DNA of 64,000 nt from Dipteris shenzhenensis (taxonomy: Eukaryota > Polypodiophyta > Polypodiopsida > Gleicheniales). Shown piece by piece: positions 21,209 to 32,805 of this stretch (positions are counted from its first letter, which is position 1; every line of letters starts with the position of its first letter). The notes under the pieces were generated by a model. The model made no database searches, was not told the DNA's origin, and saw only the letters and a program-made list of their open reading frames with translations. Location of the stretch: the NCBI GenBank assembly GCA_047967505.1, contig CM106539.1; one strand, 5' to 3'. The translations under genes and the position numbers were made by a program.

Positions 21209-22620
21209 GGACATGGGTAAAGGACTTCCCTCAGTCAAGGAGAGTGATTTGTGTGAAGGATGCCTATAAGGGAAACAGCATAGGAAACCTTTTTCTAAGG
21301 GTCAGGCTAGAAGAGCCAAGAGACCATTAGAATTGGTGCATACTAATATTTTAGGGTACATGACCAACACGCCATCACTTGGTAGTAACAAATATATTGT
21401 CATATTTATTGATGACCATACTAGAAAGATATTTGTCTACACAATGAAAAAAAGGTCTGAGCTACTTGTTGCAAAGTTCAAAGAGTTCAAGACCATGGTA
21501 GAAGCTCAGACTAGTTGTCGAATCAAATGCCTTAGATCCAATAATGGGGGATAATATATCTCCAAAGAGTTTATTTGGTATTGCAAAAGTAATGTAGAAT
21601 ACGTAGAGAAAACTCCTTGCCAAAAACACAACAACAAAATGGAGTAGCAGAAAGAAAGAACCGCACCATTGTTGAGTGTGCAAGGAGCATGATACAAACA
21701 AAGGACATGCCTGACAATTGGGCATAAGTGGTTTGCATAGTGGTTTATTTGTTAAGCCATTCCCCTACTAATGTCTTATGTGACATGACATCAAAGGAAG
21801 CATGGAGAGGGCATAAGCCAAATCTATAGCATCTCAAAGCATTTGGATCAATTGACTATGCTCATGTGTCAAAGGAGAAGAGAGATAAATTTGTTTCCAA
21901 AAGTTAGAAATACATTTTGGTTGTGTATGTAGAGGAAGATAAAAACTTATAAGCTATATAAGCGTGCAACACACAAATTGTTTGCTTCCCGTTATGCAAT
22001 GTTTGATGAGAAGGTAAAGCAAGCTACTTGCCATCATGGCTATGCATAATCAGAGAGAAGAGTAGAGAATCAAGTGGTTGACAATGGTAGAGATGCAAAT
22101 TTGCAACAAACATTCATGGAAATGTTTGATGGCATGCTATCTAGCGTGAGTGGGGGAGTATCTCCTAGACCTTTTGCAAATTCTTAGGTGGAGAATTTAT
22201 CTCATGGTTAGCATGACAAGAAGCCTCATCATCCAAGCAAATGCTAAGCTGGGCAAAGAAGCTAGTGGATGAAGCAAAGGACATTGTCAAGGACATGAAG
22301 CCTAGAAGGGTGTATAGGTGTTGCATGGCTCAGGTGGAAGATCTTGTCAGCTTTTGAGAGGTAGTAAAATCCAAGGACTTGATTGATGCCATGGAAGAGG
22401 AGTATAATGGCATTCTGAAAATGGATGTTTGGGAGTTGGTGGAGCCACCCAAAGGAAAGACATCACTGGCTACAAATGGGTCTACTAAGTCAAGCAAAAT
22501 GCTAACGGGAGTGTAGACAAGTATAAGGCAAGATTGGTAGCAGAAAGATATGCTCAGTAGGAAGGCATCACTATAAGCAGACATTTGCACTGGTCACAAG
22601 GATGAAGACAATCTACATTA
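21209..22620 (+). pseudogene. Ty1/Copia pre-integrase, integrase and RT fragment
   Basis: KGLPSVKESDLCEGC and GKQHRKPFSKG (GAG-pre-integrase) start at about 21215. The integrase core follows: LELVHTNILGYMTNTPSLGS, YIVIFIDDHTRKIFVYTMKK, then CRIKCLRSNNGG (catalytic D of SDNGG changed to N) and a QQNGVAERKNRT-like stretch. The RT part starts at about 22375: DAMEEEYNGILKMDVWELVE, PPKGKTSLATNG, then a YKARLVAKGYAQ-like region to about 22610, where similarity stops. It is truncated before the YVDD box. Gag of what is probably the same element lies at 26450-28130 on the other strand. Confidence 0.85.
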
Positions 22621-22639
22621 TTCTTTCTCTTGCCTGTAG

Positions 22640-24380
22640 TATGATGTTACACTTACATGCCCCGTCACCCCACTCCTCCATCTAGGTTTGTATAAAGAGA
22701 CACTAGGGTTGCAATAGAAGATTCATCACATGGGAGGAAAAGGGGGGGATGGATGGGATTCCGTAGGTGTGGTCATTTGTTTCTCCCCCTCGAGGCCTTT
22801 ACATAGCTGGGGTTGGAGGGCTTGCTACCCTCCCCCTTTGTCAACTCACTCTTTTTTCCTTCATTCTATGCACCTGGTCCAATTCATGCGACACTATGTG
22901 CCTCTCATTGATGTGATCACACAGCCCCCCTTGGTAATTTTTCATCTTAGGACCGTTGTCACTCTCAATCCCCTCCTGATACTGGAGCCCCCATAAATGA
23001 TGACCTTGTTGGAAACACTTCACGTGTCAAGGGGAGGGGTGAGGAAGGTGGAAATGAAAATGAGAAATCTCATAGGGTTCACCCATAAATATGTAATCGT
23101 AGAACATGGTTTCAATAGAAGGGGTTTTTTAAATCTTTTTTTCACATATTTTACATAAGAAAGGGTAGATTGACTAGAAAAGGCTGCATTTTATTCATGA
23201 AAATTTTACAAATAAGGTACTTCTAAATTAGGCCTTAAATGCACGTGACACACATAACTTTACATATATTGAACACCTTAAGCAAGAACTCTAGAGATGA
23301 GGGTGGTGCATGTAGAGTCCCACTTAATATCTAGGCCAACACCCACATCACTGGTAGCCTTGCCTGGGGTAGTCATATACATCATCATTTGGCCACTGGA
23401 GAATATTTCTTGGACTTTGGAGCCCATGATGTATGGTTAGATGGATGCCATGGAAGAATTTCTCAATCATCGCAACCCAAATTATAATGATTGCAGAAGC
23501 CTACTTCAATGACAATCATGCTAGCAAATTGATAATTGTAACCAAACTTTGAATGGCATTATAATCAATAATTCTAAAATTATACTATTATGATTTGGCT
23601 CAATAAATTCTTGTAATCTCACACTCATGTAAGCCTTGGTGTTAAAGTCACACATGCAAGCCCAATGGAGATCATGCAATCTTGGTGTCTTCAATTGTCC
23701 ATATTCTTTGAAATTAAGAAAATTGAACTTTGATAGTACACATTCTTAGAGCTTCCCAAGAATAGACATCAGTCCATTTCAAAACATCTCCTAAGTTTTC
23801 TCATACTACAATGCGGATCTTGAAAATATGAGCCTACAAATTACATGGTAAACTAGCCGCACAATCATGCAAGCCTTGTATTAGAGTCATGCATGATATC
23901 CTAGTGTCCATCATGAAACCTTGATGGCTTTAATTGTCCATATTCTTTGGAATTAAGTAATTGAGCTTCAATAGTCAACATTGTTAGAGCAAATCCTATC
24001 ATATGGAATCCAGTTTCTTTCATGTAAAAATAAGGTGAAAATTTTATCTTTGAGTAGGAGAGGATAGAAGGGGATTTGTATCTAAAAAACATGCATAGAG
24101 ACTAAGGAAGGTGGGGCCATAGATGGCTACAACAATGAGGATGAGGATAAGATGAAGAGGTAAATCAACAACAATAGCAAGCAATAAATGATGAGGTTTA
24201 GGTGAATGTATGTAATTTACAAACTTTACCTCAGGGCATCTAATTAACATAGATTATTTTGAATACATTGTATAGATAATTTTGAATACATTGTATATAA
24301 TGGGGATCTTCAATATTGAAAGGGATCCAAAGGAGTCAGGGAAGACCTTGTATATTGTTACGATACTGGAAACATGGCAA
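22640..24380. other. Intergenic, no gene recognised; contains a dispersed ~120-bp duplication
   Basis: No domain is recognisable on either strand. Sequences at about 23630-23760 and 23870-24000 are diverged copies (shared TTCAATTGTCCATATTCTTT-like core and CAAGCC/ATTAGAG edges). At 24250-24298 the string TTTTGAATACATTGTATA is repeated in tandem. This region would lie inside the proposed inversion. Confidence 0.55.
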
Positions 24381-24399
24381 CTTTTTTAAATAAAAACAC

Positions 24400-26380
24400 A
24401 AATTGGTATGCTTTCTCATTTCTCAATAAGGAAGGAACATGTAGGTGGTGTGGTGCGATGCATTGCTTGCTTGCTTGCTTGTAGAGGGGCAATGCGTAGA
24501 GGGTGCCGCTTGTATGGTCTTTCATTTGTGAGTTGCTCTTTGGCAACACGATGTAGATGCTATAATGGTCTGACCAATAGCAATGGTTTGTACCGGATAG
24601 CATCCCCTTGGGTTTGATGTTAGCCCAAACGTGATCTAGAGTCAACTTGTAAATTGTCGTTGGCTAGTTGATTCTTTGAGTGAGTGATGCTTTCTCTAGG
24701 GAGCTTGCAAGTTTCCTTGATGCGTGCGCTAGTTTAAGCCAGTCAATGTTTGTGTCGCCAAGGACAATGGTTGGGCTCATTGTATCCATCTCTTTTAGAG
24801 TTTCCTCCAAGGCCTAGATGAAGTGATGAATGTTTGCCCTATGTGACTTGTAGGCCGCTATTATCTGTAGTTCGTTATGCATCTCATTATGGAAAGTTGT
24901 GCTTATTAGCTCCACCTTTTGTTCGGCATAGGTTGTGTGTGCAATTAGGGTTTACATTTCCTTGTATAGCAGCAAGAGGCCATGCCCATTATAGCAACAT
25001 ACGTAGTTGAAGCCAAGAAATTATGGGTGGCCTACCGCCCTTGTCTTGTCTCCTAGAAACGTAGGATGTCAGCAGCCATGATGTTTCTGTCATGCAGCAT
25101 GTCATCTAGATGTGCGTTTAGTGAGACTATGTTGAGCGACTCGATGACTACGTTGGTGCTTTTGTATGAACACAAATCTTTCTACAACAAGCAGCTCCAT
25201 TTTGCATTCATTTGGAAATGACGAATCTCTTACAGGACATTGATGTCGAATTCGATATGTTTCCTTTCTAATTTGCCAAGCATTGAAAATATTTTTGGTA
25301 GCCGAATTGGGACAGAGGGTTGTGTATGTTAGCCCATGGTGTGTATGTTTTGTGGGTTGAAAGCTACACTTGACATTGTTAGTCCTTGGGATATGTATAT
25401 TGTTCTTGCATTGGCGGGATGTATAGGGAATTGCTTGCTTGTAACTGTATTGGTGTCCATCTCGGTGAGATTGCATCGTTGTATAGTTGGCAGTTTTCAT
25501 ACCGCGTCTTGGCCCAACGTGGCATTATGGAAGTCTGTCCATACTACTAGTTGTTGGCCACTAGTGCTGACATGTTGGAACATGCCATCAACTCCAGTTA
25601 CTAGACCGTCTGGTATGTCTATGTTGCTGCTCTGCAGATCTTGACTATCATTCCTTGATTTAGCGACAAAGTTGCGAGCAAGCCAGGTACTGCATGGGGG
25701 TTCGTAGGACATTTTATTTGTTTGCTACATTTTTGTTGACTGCGACAAGAATGTGGATGATACTAGGCAGGTTGTTGAAGACATGCTGGTTGTGCTTCTC
25801 CTTCTGTGCATTCATGTAGAAAAGATGCAAAATGTCTATAATGGTTGGCGGTGGCTGGCAGAGGAAAGTTATGTTCAAGTATTCTAAATCGGTGTCAGTG
25901 TGTTGTGTAACCCTTATTCTGTTTAGTGTCTCTATCTTTCTACCACATTATGGTACGCAACTTGTAGCAGCGAATCTCTCTTCCCAATACGACAACTGAA
26001 ATAGGCTTATCCAAGCATCTCTAACTGGGATCGCTTGGCAAATATCTCTACAAAAGATAACATCTAGCCCTCCGAGCGAGGCCGAGTGGTTGTGTTTGAT
26101 TGATCGGAGCCACGTGTCAATTAGCATCAGCATGCTTTGACCGATAAGAGATGATTCATCGAACATGATCAGTCGTAGGTTTTTGTACTGTGCGCTGAGG
26201 TTGTCGAGGCTTTCTCGAGGCACTAGAATCCACTTTCCACATGTAATGATTAGTTTTCTTTGATGCTCTCAATGCTATGCATAGTTTGATGTCCTTGATG
26301 TATACATTGTTGCATGACCTGTCTGCTACAATCGGCATTCTTGTCCTTGAACAACACATTCTCCTCGAGGCATCATCCAT
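24400..26380 (-). pseudogene. Helentron-type PIF1-like helicase fused to endonuclease (EEP)
   Basis: Read right to left. Helicase domain 1 lies at about 26290-25900: LSAQYKNLRLIMFDESSLIG (Walker B, DE), GGLDVIFCRDICQAIPVRDA, WEERFAATSCVP. Then come LNRIRVTQHTDTDLEYLN and HLFYMNAQKEKHNQHVFNNL. ARTIYISQGLTMSSVAFNPQ (motif V/VI region) lies at about 25430-25370. An exonuclease-endonuclease-phosphatase domain follows at about 25150-24560: IVSLNAHLDDMLHDRNIMAA, DILRF.ETRQG, PTIVLGDTNIDW, TLDHVWANIKPKGMLSG and YWSDHYSIYIVL. Endonuclease C-terminal to a Helitron helicase is the hallmark of Helentron/Helitron2 elements. Walker A is missing. Stops and frameshifts make it inactive. Confidence 0.83.
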
Positions 26381-26449
26381 TTCTGGCCCATCAGAAGCAT
26401 GCTCAACTTCTACTGCATGTTCCCTTCATCATTTCTTGCCATGTTGTTA

Positions 26450-28130
26450 CGGGTGAGTTACTGGTAAGCCTAGCCTTTGGCTTGCTACTACAGCATTCTA
26501 TGGCAATGTGACCCATCATTCGTTGCATTTGATTTTGCTCTTTGCTCTTTGTAGATGGCTTCTTCTTAGCAAAAAAGTACTATCACTATTGGCTTTGATT
26601 GTTCTTGTGTGGTCTAGACTTGGACGTAGAACTTTTAGCATGTTGTCCATTCCTTGTTGGCTTCTTGCCTTTGAACTACATATTGCGCATCTTTGCCACT
26701 AGTGCGCCTTCAACATGGTCATTCCTCAATCCTTTTGTTTGATCCTCCTGTTGGATCAATAAGCTTATCTTTGATCCTCCTCTTGGATCAATAGGCTTAT
26801 CAGTTCAATTGACTTGATAGTTGTGCCTCGGGCAATCATTGCCATCCTACGGCTCTCATAGGATGGGGGTAGCCTTTGAAATATTCTTTCAACAAACTCC
26901 ACATTATCCATATCAAAGACATTCTCAGTTAGTCTGTCCTTGAGGATCTTCATCTTGTTCAGATGTTCCAACAAGACATTACCTTCTTCCATATGAAGAT
27001 TTGCCAATTGTGTTTTCAAATTAAGCGTGTTTTCAGATTAAGTTTTGCCCTCATAAATGGACGTTAGGGTAGTCCATAGCTCAAATATTTTTTTTAAATG
27101 CATCACTTGGGCAAACACTGTGTTCTTTAAGCATATTGCGAAAATATCCATGGCTTTGGCTTTCAACTCATCATAGGCATCCTTGTGTGCTTGTGTGGCA
27201 TTCTCAATTGGAGGTGTCACTTTGCATCAACAAATGTAGATTATCTCTACCTCTAGACCTCAGGTTTTGATCCTATTTTGATACTCTCAAAGATGTCTTC
27301 AATATCCCCCACTTTCCACATGAACACAACTTAAGGATGTGAGCGTGTGTTTGAGCTAGCGATAGAAAACTAGCTTTGATTGTTCTAGTGTGGTCTAGAC
27401 TTGGACTTATAACTTTGAGCACATTGTGCATTCCTCTGAGGCTTCTTGCCTTTGAATTGCATGCCTTCCACCAGTGCGCCTTCAACATGGTCATTCCTCA
27501 ATCCTTTTCTTTGATCCTCCTCTTGGATCAATAAGCTTCTTTGATCCTCCTCTTGGATCAATAGGTTGATACAATTCATCTGACTTGATAGCCGTGCCTC
27601 TGGCAATCATTGCCATCCTAAGGCTCTTATAGGATGGGGGTAACCTTTGGAATTCTCTTTCAACAAACTCCACATTATCTATATCAAAGACATTCTCAGT
27701 TAGTCTGTCCTTGAGGATCTTCATCTTGTTCAGATGTTCCAACAAGACATTACCTTCTTCCATATGAAGATTTGCCAACTGTGGCTTCAGATTAAGCATG
27801 TGACCAATGTTTTGCCCTCATAGATGGACGTTAGGGTAGTCCATACCTCAAATATTTTTGTTAAATGCATCACTTGGGCAAACACTGTGTTCTTTAGGCA
27901 TATTGTAAAAATATCCATGGCTTTGGCATTCAACTCATCATAGGTATGCTTCTATGCTTGTGTGGCATTCTCAATTGGAGGTGTCACTTTGCCATCAACA
28001 AATGTAGCTTATCTCCGCCTCCAGACCCTAGGTTTTGATACTCTCAAAGATGTCTTCAATATCCCCCACTTTCCACATGAACACAACTTGAGGAAAGATG
28101 TGAGTATGTGTTTGAGCTAGCGATAGCGAC
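26450..28130 (-). pseudogene. Ty1/Copia gag (UBN2 type), tandemly duplicated
   Basis: Two units of about 775 bp (about 27366-28130 and 26590-27365) are near-identical. Each encodes AHKDAYDELKAKAMDIFAIC, then QLANLHMEEGNVLLEHLNKM, KILKDRLTENVFDMDN and RLPPSYESRRMAMIARGT, the UBN2/DUF4219 gag of Copia elements. A knuckle-like RMMGHIAIECCSSK lies at about 26530-26480. The promoter-distal unit also has an internal 27-bp duplication giving LIDPRGGSKK twice. A stop splits the N-terminal part from the rest. The direction and order fit the Copia fragment at 21209-22620 once an inversion is undone. Confidence 0.82.
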
Positions 28131-29249
28131 TACCCGATTATGGGTGGAATAGAAGCGGTAAGTAAGCCTTCCCTAAGTGGTTAGAACTTCTCAAGTTGCA
28201 ATGAAACATCATTGCCACTTCTAACTAGCTCGATAGGCACTTGCACCCCACCATTTTTTTGACTTTTCTAGAGATTCTCAAAAGGATGAGGAGGAAAGTT
28301 GTTAGAGGCTAGTGTACTTCTATGGTAAGCTTTAATGTCGTGAGTGGACTACAGGCAAAGATTTTAAGCTTTGAGTTTAAAGCAGTAGCTTTGAGATTTT
28401 GGTCTACTCTTGTGCTTCATCCAAAGCTCCAACAATAGGAATATCCCAAGCAAGGGCCATCTCCTGCAACCTTGGTGCATATTTTTGTAATACTTTGTAT
28501 GAAATTGCCACCATATGCACAACAAGAAGGTGACGAGAGCTACGAAAGTTGTGAGATGGAGTGCAAATTCAAATCATCTCCTCACTAGAGCATCACATCT
28601 ATGGTCATGTTGATGAAGCTTAGGTCCTTCATCTTTTGTGATCCCTTACGTTTGAGGCAAATCACGTAAGTATGCGGTCAAAAGTAGGCCTCGCAAGGTG
28701 GTGATTGAACCAACGCTGTCTTGTCAGGTGAACGAGAAAATATCGATTTTGACAACAAAATTGAGGTCTCAAAAAACTGCAATTTTTTGGCAAATAGAGT
28801 TATGAAACGTGTGAAAACCTTTAAATTTATGAAATTCTATGTCCAGCTCGGAGGTTTTTCGAAAATTTCCGGAAAATGTTTCTGTGAACAACTGAGGACA
28901 ATGTGAAACGTAGGACCGTTGGGCTCAACCGTCTGCCCATACGTCGGGAGGAAAGATCTGTAGCAACGTTTATCTATCCAAGTCTTTCATCTTGCAAAGG
29001 TTCTCTCGTCCATGGGCAAGATCGGAAGCGCACCCATGGGGCGGAACCCTGATAGGCTGATGTTTTCAGTGGCGCTTAGTTGTATATTAGAATAACAGGT
29101 GCACTGTGAATTGTGAAATTCAACGGATCATCCTTTTACAGAGCTGGACAGCGGACTGAGCGATTGAGATCCGACGAACGCAGAGGACGAAGGCGTTTGG
29201 AATTGGGCGCCTGAAGTGCGGGCGGACGCAATGGGAGAAGCGCAGAGAT
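28131..29249. other. Intergenic sequence upstream of the SINE-KASH gene
   Basis: No gene or transposon is recognised. It is the likely distal promoter region for the gene starting at 29450, and composition changes from transposon-like to higher GC near 28900. Confidence 0.5.
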
Positions 29250-29251
29250 GG

Positions 29252-29258
29252 TATAAAT
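29252..29258 (+). promoter_or_regulatory. Putative TATA box of the SINE-KASH gene
   Basis: TATAAAT about 190 bp before the ATG at 29450 would place transcription start near 29285 and include the GA repeat in the leader. This is a single motif match without experimental support. Confidence 0.4.
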
Positions 29259-29345
29259 CTGAATGGCTAAAGGCGTTGAATTGGAAGGGATTCGGGAATG
29301 GCTGAAGCCTCAGATAAGGAAATTGAATTCTCAGATAAGGGAAGA

Positions 29346-29347
29346 TC

Positions 29348-29380
<33 letters not shown>
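29346..29380 (+). repeat. (GA)n microsatellite in the 5' leader
   Basis: About 15 AG dinucleotides in a row, 70 bp before the start codon. GA/CT repeats in plant leaders are common and can bind BPC (GAGA-binding) factors; that link is inference. Confidence 0.85.
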
Positions 29381-29383
<3 letters not shown>

Positions 29384-29449
29384 CGAAGGGTCATGTGACA
29401 TGCCTTGGGTGGTCATGGTTTGTCGATAGTTGAATGCGTGGGTAAGGGG

Positions 29450-32400
29450 ATGGCAGTGGCGGAGGAGGGGCGGGGGCGGCGCTACCCTAGCCCGGTGATA
29501 CGGCAGGACCTGGCCAAGCTGAGCAAGGATTTGGAAACCCGGCGCGCAGCTCTAACGTCGCTGCGGGCGGTTGTGGAGGAGCACCTTGACGCCGCCACGC
29601 TGCCGCGGTTCCTGCAACAGGTGGCGGAGTCACGCGAGGGACGTCGGCGTGCGGCCCCGGTATTGGTGGACGTGGCGCGCGTGCATGGCCCTGACCTAGC
29701 GCCGCACATCCCACGCGTGCTGCCCATCGTGGTGGCGACCCTGCAGGCCAGCGCAGGAGCACCGGAGCTGCAAGCTGAGTGCAGCAAGGTGGTGATGGCG
29801 GTGGCACAACATTCCGGTGTGGGATCCGCGGCCGAGGACGTGCTGCGCGATCTGTGCCTGCCGCTGGCGACGCTGCTTCCGGCGAAGCTGGAGCCGTTGG
29901 CGACGGGCGCGGCCGCGTGTCTACGGTCGCTGGTGGAGTCGGAGCAGTGGAGGAAGTTAGCCCCAGCCGCGTTGGTTTCCAAGCTCTGCCTGAAGGCCGC
30001 CACCTCCGTCGCCGCCAACCCCACCGCGCCCCACATGCTCCTTCTCCGCTCGCTCGCCTCCGTCAACGCCAGCGCCCTGGCGCTCCACGTCCCCGACCTC
30101 CTCCGCTTCGCCCGCCGCACCCTCGCCTCCCCCTCCCTCTCCTGGCAGCTCCGCCTCTCCGCCCTCCACCTTCTCCACTCCCTCCTCGAATCCGCCGACT
30201 CTAACACTCTCGCTTCCCACCTCCTCCCAACCCTTACCATTCTCTCCAAATGCCGCCTCGACAAAATGCCCCTCGTTCGCACGGCCGCGTTGCAAGCTCT
30301 CCGCACAGCTCAGCAGCTTGCCTCTCAAGACGACGTGAAGCGCCTCCTCATGTCTCCTGTAGAGCCCACCGCTGAACTCATAGCCCAACGAGACTTTCAT
30401 GATCGCCCCACTGATGGATTGATTGCCAACCAAGATGAGTTTTGGAGTTCCCGCTTTCAGCCCAAACACTCGCAACACTCTTCTAACGCGACCCTCACAT
30501 CCTCTAGACGACTCCCTCAATCTGCCTTCGTTTCGCCTCGCAGGTTGGCCGATTCCAACCGCCAGAAATCACCTAATGATAGAACACCGCCGCATCCCAA
30601 CCGCCACAGCCCTGTTGAGCTCAGCTCGCCGAGACAATCTGCCAATGAGTCGGATTACGGTAAAGAGAATGTTTCGTGCCATAAGATCGTTCATCACATT
30701 CACGACACTACAACAACATCGAAGGCCTGCGAGACGTGTACAAATCCATCTCTGAGGACTTCTCCTCCCGCGAGAAAGACCTCCCCCGTTCGTCAAAATT
30801 TAGTTCCGCCGCTTCCACTTTTGTCCGTTATATCAAAGGACAGAATGTCACAGAGTCACGCAGATAGGCGTAGACTTCGCCACAGCCCTGCAGCCAATGT
30901 AAGGTATCTTCCGGCAGATACAGGGGCTCTGTCAGCAACATCGATCACCAGAGATATAATGGTCTTGGATTCTAATGACGATCTGGTGGCATCGTGCGAG
31001 AGAAACCTCAACAACGGTTGCGAAGGCCAGCAATTGCTCAACCATTACCCATCATCTCTGGAAAGGCTCGAGATAACTCAGCATTCCAAGGATCTTCCAG
31101 AGGAAAAGGAGCCGACTCAATTTGGCGAAATAAATTTAAGCTTTAGGTGCACGTTGCCAGAAGCCCGAAATGTCGAAATAGGTGCACAGAAGCGCATGCT
31201 CGATCCTGGGACTATTCGTGGCATCACGGTGGAATTGCAAGATGAAAATTTCAGACGAACATCTCAGGAAAGGAAGATTCAAAGCTCCTCGCTAAATCCA
31301 ATGGGAGAGATCCAAGGTCTGAAGGAGGTACACGATAAAAAGCCCGAGATGCACGATCGGCAAGTAACTGCAAACATCGAGAGCTCTGACGAGAATAATC
31401 CGTGTGCAGCTAGATACCGTCGGCTGAATGCGGTGGATACGATCTTTGATGAAGTCGATACTTCGACGGCATCCGTTAGTCTTTTCAACTCTCTGGCTCA
31501 ACTTGCGAATGTCAACAAGCAAGGTGCCCTTAAGGTACCTCCAGGCAAAGTCAGTTTTCTGTCTTCCGCTCAGTCATACTTAACGTAAAAAACTAGCAGC
31601 AGTAAACTTAGAAGAAATAGCACTCTTTAACGACAACGATTAAGAACAATGGAAATAGCTGCTCTGAAAAGATCACCTTCACAGCGGACAGCAGTCGCAG
31701 TATCGATGAACTTTCTAACCAAACAAATTTTAATGGGGAGCTCGTGCCTAAGATTTTTGCTGTATTCAAAACAACATGCAGACTGCAAATTCGCTGAGTC
31801 TCGATCCAGAAGGGATGCGTCCTCCCTGTACTCCGACAAATGCTGAGGCAATCTCAGGTTTCCCGAGTCCCACAAACGAAGATATGAATCGCTGTCAAGG
31901 TACTGGAGAACCTGTCGACGTAGAGGCAGAAACCTCTAGCGGAGAATGGAGCGTGAGAGATAACCCAATAGCGGAGGACCATGCAGAGGAGGGCTTGATG
32001 AAATACAGAGAGTCCCGATTGCGAGAGGCATCCATTGCGTGCGGGCAAGAAGAAACTAAACAGTGGACACACCCAATTACCATTGCAAATTGGCAGTCAG
32101 ACGAGATGGACAAGCAAGGCGCGAACGAAGAGGTCCCAAAGAAAGGCAGGGATGAGCAAGAAAAAGAGACGGCACGAAAGGTGCAGGGGCGCGAGGCTCA
32201 CAGTCCGGTGGCAAGATCCGGGTCTTTGGAGCAAGATTGCAGCTGTAATGAATCCTGGGAAGATGAGGATACGATGGAAATCACAGAGATGGAATCAACA
32301 TCATCGGCGTGGCGATCGAGGCTCAACTCAAATGGGTTGTCGATGTTTATCCACAGGCGCACACCAGGACATTGGCGACGTCCTGTTTTGGGTGGAACGG

Positions 32401-32492
32401 CTTGTGCTGGGCTCGTGATCTCCATTGCCATGACAGTCGCGAAACACTTGGAGTCTCTGCAACAAAATGCTTCCCTGCTACCTCCCACTTGA
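29450..32492 (+). CDS. SINE1/SINE2-like ARM-repeat KASH protein of the outer nuclear envelope
   Basis: The proposed model is join(29450-31534, 31645-31699, 31810-32492), 940 residues. Residues about 13-300 match the N-terminal armadillo region of Arabidopsis SINE1/SINE2: SPVIRQDLAKLSKDLETRRA, LPRFLQQVAESREGRRRAAP, VARVHGPDLAPHIPRVLPIV, LRSLVESEQWRKLAP and CRLDKMPLVRTAALQALRTA. In Arabidopsis this region binds F-actin. The long middle is polar and poorly conserved. The C terminus is a KASH domain: a hydrophobic segment (VLGGTACAGLVISIAMTVA) and a short lumenal tail ending LLPPT, like the terminal xPT that plant KASH proteins insert into SUN trimers. The start is the ATG at 29450; upstream in-frame codons lack ATG. 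The first exon's 5' 900 bp is GC-rich. At 940 aa it is longer than the roughly 600-aa Arabidopsis proteins. The exon joins are less sure than the identity. Confidence 0.85.
31535..31644 (+). other. Predicted intron 1 of the SINE-KASH gene
   Basis: The ARM-containing frame stops at 31586. Coding-like sequence resumes in another frame at 31645 (NNGNSCSEKITFTADSSRS). AAG|GTACCT at 31534/31535 and GATTAAG| at 31644 give a 110-bp phase-0 GT-AG intron with branch-like CTTTAAC, and they join the two frames exactly. Confidence 0.55.
31700..31809 (+). other. Predicted intron 2 of the SINE-KASH gene
   Basis: The frame open from 31645 ends at a stop near 31797, while the KASH frame is open only after 31751. 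GCA|GTATCG at 31699/31700 and GATCCAG| at 31809 define a 110-bp phase-1 intron with a TTTCTAAC branch-like site. A small indel near 31765 (AAAA run) is an alternative explanation. Confidence 0.4.
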
Positions 32493-32763
32493 TCTGATTT
32501 CTCAAGCTCTCTTATGATATTTGTGGCTTTTGCCCAACATTTACAACTCCCATCCAACATTTTTAGAAATTAAATCAAAACCCAAGTATGTCCCCACATT
32601 GAAAAAAGGAAATTCCTATTAATTAGTTGTGAAGAAAAGAAGATGGGTCCAACATGGGAAACCCATATATGTTCCAAAAATGGGAAATTTCTATTAATTA
32701 GCTGTGAAGAAAAGAAGACCATTTATAATATTATAGTTATCTTTTGAGATGTTATTTTACTCT
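32493..32763. other. 3' region of the SINE-KASH gene with a ~75-bp tandem duplication
   Basis: The string CTATTAATTAG(T/C)TGTGAAGAAAAGAAGA occurs at about 32616 and about 32691, with related flanks (AAATGGGAAA / GGGAAA). No other feature is seen. Confidence 0.55.
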
Positions 32764-32764
32764 A

Positions 32765-32805
32765 TAGCTTAGTAGTAGAGCTCACTTGTGTGAGGATTCT
32801 AATCC
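32765..32805 (+). repeat. tRNA-like pol III promoter remnant (possible SINE head)
   Basis: TAGCTTAGTAGTAGAGC resembles the tRNA A box (TRGCNNAGTGG). GGATTCTAATCC 29 bp after the A-box start resembles a B box (GGTTCRANTCC) with one inserted base. The boxes are closer than in a real tRNA and no cloverleaf can be folded, so this is at most a degenerate tRNA-derived SINE. Confidence 0.35.

Noticed and set aside
29482-30306. Long Arg/Ala-rich minus-strand reading frame
   Set aside because: It is the antisense of the GC-rich, codon-biased first exon of the SINE-KASH gene and has no recognisable domain.
32765-32805. Functional tRNA gene
   Set aside because: A and B boxes are too close and no acceptor, anticodon or T stems can be paired.
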